Assembly: GCA_050486545.1 (NCBI GenBank)
Contig: JBJHDM010000012.1
Location: forward strand, 5,148 to 69,147
Length of the DNA stretch: 64,000 nucleotides
Reading direction: 5' to 3'
Origin: DAOMNN01 sp050486545
GTDB lineage: Bacteria; Pseudomonadota; Gammaproteobacteria; Burkholderiales; Rhodocyclaceae
The stretch's first letter is position 1. The number at the start of each line of letters is the position of its first letter. Shown here piece by piece: positions 62,583 to 64,000 of the stretch. The position numbers were made by a program, and so were the translations under genes. Under the pieces are notes generated by a model. That model did not search any database, had not been told where the DNA came from, and saw only the letters and a program-made list of their open reading frames with translations.

Positions 62583-62599
62583 CTAATCCAATGGATTAG
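62583..62599. promoter_or_regulatory. Palindromic operator of the toxin-antitoxin operon
   Basis: CTAATCCA A TGGATTAG, a perfect 17-bp palindrome 11 bp upstream of the toxin ATG and overlapping a -10-like TAGAAT. This is the expected place for HigA autorepression. Confidence 0.65.
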
Positions 62600-62665
62600 T
62601 TCGTTGCCAGCGCTGCAAAGCGCGTCGATGCTGAGAGGGGGTGCTCACTGAAGGGCGATATCCTT

Positions 62666-62742
62666 GCGTCCGTAGAGCATTGGGGTCGGGTACTGCCCTC
62701 CGAAGGCAGGGGTCGTGCGTTCGAATCGCGCCGGGCGCGCCG
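62666..62742 (+). pseudogene. tRNA-Arg pseudogene (repeat copy 2)
   Basis: Exactly 77 positions aligned to tRNA-Arg at 61772. Bases 25-76 are identical (anticodon arm, T arm, acceptor 3' strand), but the first 24 match at only about 15 positions and the D-stem no longer pairs; the final A of CCA is G. So it cannot form a normal tRNA. It is either a decayed duplicate or the displaced 3' part of the gene after an integration. Confidence 0.8.
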
Positions 62743-62747
62743 AACTC

Positions 62748-62784
62748 AGAAGGCGCTGACTTCTTCAGGAAGTCAGCGCCTTCT
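62748..62784. terminator. Terminator hairpin in repeat copy 2
   Basis: 15-bp perfect stem, arms 62748-62762 and 62770-62784, loop CTTCAGG. Downstream of the leftward aminotransferase gene, so it can act as that gene's terminator. Confidence 0.75.
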
Positions 62785-62840
62785 TCGCTTTGATCGATGG
62801 GATGAGACCGGGCACTTGACCCATTCGTCTTGTTCCGGTG

Positions 62841-64000
62841 CTATGCGTCGAGCGTCTCGCCCAGTGCGTCGACCAGGCGGTCGATCTCGGCTTCGGTCGA
62901 GATGAAGGGCGGGGCGAGTTGGATCGTGTCGCCGCCGTAGCGCACGTAGAAACCCTTGCGCCACATCGCCATCGCGATTTCGTAGGGCCGTCGGGCCGGT
63001 TCGCCGGGATGGGGGGCGATCGTGAGGCCGGCGGCCAGGCCGAAGTTGCGGATGTCGAGGACGTGCTTGCAGTCGCGCAGTCCATGTACTGCGGCCTCGA
63101 AGTGCGGCGCCAGCGCGCGTACGCGTCCCGGGGCGTCTTCGCGCTCGAGCAGGTCCAACGCCGCAAGACCCGCAGCGCAGGCCACCGGGTGGGCGGAGTA
63201 GGTATAGCCGTGCGCGAATTCGAGCAGGTAGTCGGGCCCCCCCGCGTCCATGAAGGTGTCGCAGATGTCCTGCCGGACGATCACGGCGCCGAGCGGCTGG
63301 GCGCCGTTGGTGACCTGCTTGGCAATGTTGAGGATGTCCGGCGTGACGCCGAAGGCCTCGGCCCCGGTCCAGGCGCCCGCGCGGCCGAAGCCGGTGATGA
63401 CCTCGTCGAAGATCAGCAGGATGTCGTGGGCGGTGCAGATCTCGCGCAGCCGTTCGAGATACCCCACGGGCGGGATCACGACGCCGGCCGAACCCGAGAA
63501 CGGCTCGACGATCACCGCTGCGATCGTCGAGGCGTCGTGCAACTGGATCAGGTCGAGCAGGCGATCGGCCAGTTCGACCCCGGTGGGCGGCTGGCCGCGG
63601 TGGAATGCACCGGCGGGCGGCTGGGTATGCGGAAGGTGATCGGCCTCGATCCCCTGGCCGAAGGTCTTGCGGTTGGCCGCAATGCCGCCGACCGAAATGC
63701 CGCCGAAGTTCACGCCGTGGTAACCCTTCTCGCGCCCGATCAGGCGCGTCTTGCCGGCCTGGCCGCGCGTGCGCCAGTAGGCGCGGGCGATCTTCAGCGA
63801 AGTGTCGGCCGCTTCAGAACCGGAGCTGGTGAAGAACACCCGGTTGAGCCCCGCCGGCAGGTGCGAGACGATGCGGTTCGCGAGTTCGAACGACAGTGGA
63901 TGGCCGAACTGGAAGGCGGGCGAATAGTCGAGCCGGGCGATCTGTCGGCTCACCGCCTCGGCGATCTCGCGACGGCCGTGGCCCAGGCCGCAGCACCACA
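62841..64000 (-). CDS. Class III omega-aminotransferase (N-terminus beyond window)
   Basis: 386 visible codons of a usually ~440-residue PLP enzyme, open to the right edge. The first visible residues WCCGLGHGRREIAEAVSRQ match omega-amino-acid/beta-alanine:pyruvate transaminases. PLP-binding aspartate region LIFDEVITGFGRAGAWTGAEAFG and the Schiff-base lysine in NIAKQVTNGAQPLG are present. Probable substrate: beta-alanine or another omega-amine with pyruvate as acceptor; exact specificity cannot be read. Ends at the edge of repeat copy 2. Confidence 0.9.
   Translation of the reverse strand, partial: WCCGLGHGRREIAEAVSRQIARLDYSPAFQFGHPLSFELANRIVSHLPAGLNRVFFTSSGSEAADTSLKIARAYWRTRGQAGKTRLIGREKGYHGVNFGGISVGGIAANRKTFGQGIEADHLPHTQPPAGAFHRGQPPTGVELADRLLDLIQLHDASTIAAVIVEPFSGSAGVVIPPVGYLERLREICTAHDILLIFDEVITGFGRAGAWTGAEAFGVTPDILNIAKQVTNGAQPLGAVIVRQDICDTFMDAGGPDYLLEFAHGYTYSAHPVACAAGLAALDLLEREDAPGRVRALAPHFEAAVHGLRDCKHVLDIRNFGLAAGLTIAPHPGEPARRPYEIAMAMWRKGFYVRYGGDTIQLAPPFISTEAEIDRLVDALGETLDA

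Larger units (their letters stand above)
62666..62843 (+). repeat. Direct repeat copy 2: tRNA pseudogene, terminator and flank
   Basis: Second copy of the ~175-bp block, ending at the stop codon of the aminotransferase gene. Together with copy 1 it brackets the toxin-antitoxin operon. Confidence 0.85.

Noticed and set aside
62666..62742. A second functional tRNA-Arg
   Set aside because: The D-arm cannot pair and the 3' end is CCG instead of CCA.

Overview
The window is GC-rich chromosomal DNA with tightly packed genes and strong avoidance of A/T-ending codons. Gene content and order point to a betaproteobacterium, most likely of the Rhodocyclales (Thauera/Azoarcus-like). The supporting blocks are an atpIBEFHAGDC operon beside ubiJ - Tim44-like - ubiE - DUF971, gatCAB divergent from mreBCD-mrdA-rodA-rlpA-dacA, and dat-ybeD-lipB-lipA. 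The genus is inference; I could run no database search.

Layout. 1-1044 (-): start of a UMF1-type MFS transporter running off the left edge. 1294-8192 (+): complete F1Fo ATP synthase operon, ending in a UUCG hairpin terminator (8225-8250) that also closes the opposing ubi cluster. 8273-11051 (-): ubiJ, a Tim44-like protein, ubiE and a DUF971 protein, a ubiquinone-centred group. 11125-32601 (-): a large surface-protein locus made of a giant two-partner-secretion exoprotein (tpsA, about 6,327 residues, 19 kb), its outer-membrane transporter (tpsB) and a SapC-family gene. 33082-35198 (+): phoB-phoR behind a good candidate Pho box. 35167-42087 (-): a PilZ-like protein, a HIT protein, a class II glutamine amidotransferase, a DUF3617 protein and gatB-gatA-gatC. 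42206-52939 (+): cell elongation and wall genes (mreBCD, mrdA, rodA, rlpA, dacA, dat), then ybeD and the lipoate genes lipB and lipA. 52945-55763: small membrane and exported proteins, a cysteine-poor DksA, a TlpA-like thioredoxin-fold protein and a DUF4197 protein. 55878-60837: Rep helicase (+) opposed by a MASE3-PAS-PAS-GGDEF-EAL protein (-). 61161-64000: a lipoprotein-like cytochrome c, tRNA-Arg(CCG), a HigB/HigA-type toxin-antitoxin pair lying between two copies of a ~175-bp tRNA-terminator repeat, and an omega-aminotransferase that runs off the right edge.

The housekeeping blocks cover energy generation (ATP synthase, ubiquinone, cytochrome c), elongasome-driven wall growth and lipoylation. 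The two accessory regions are the 11.1-32.6 kb tps locus and the small tRNA-linked toxin-antitoxin insertion at 61.8-62.8 kb. The tps locus is the best candidate for something undescribed. Its TpsA has a standard TPS secretion domain, then four starts (three full units) of a ~500-residue super-repeat with acidic linkers, then about 30 shorter leukotoxin/adhesin-like repeats, then a ~2,000-residue non-repetitive C-terminal part with two CX7C cysteine pairs.
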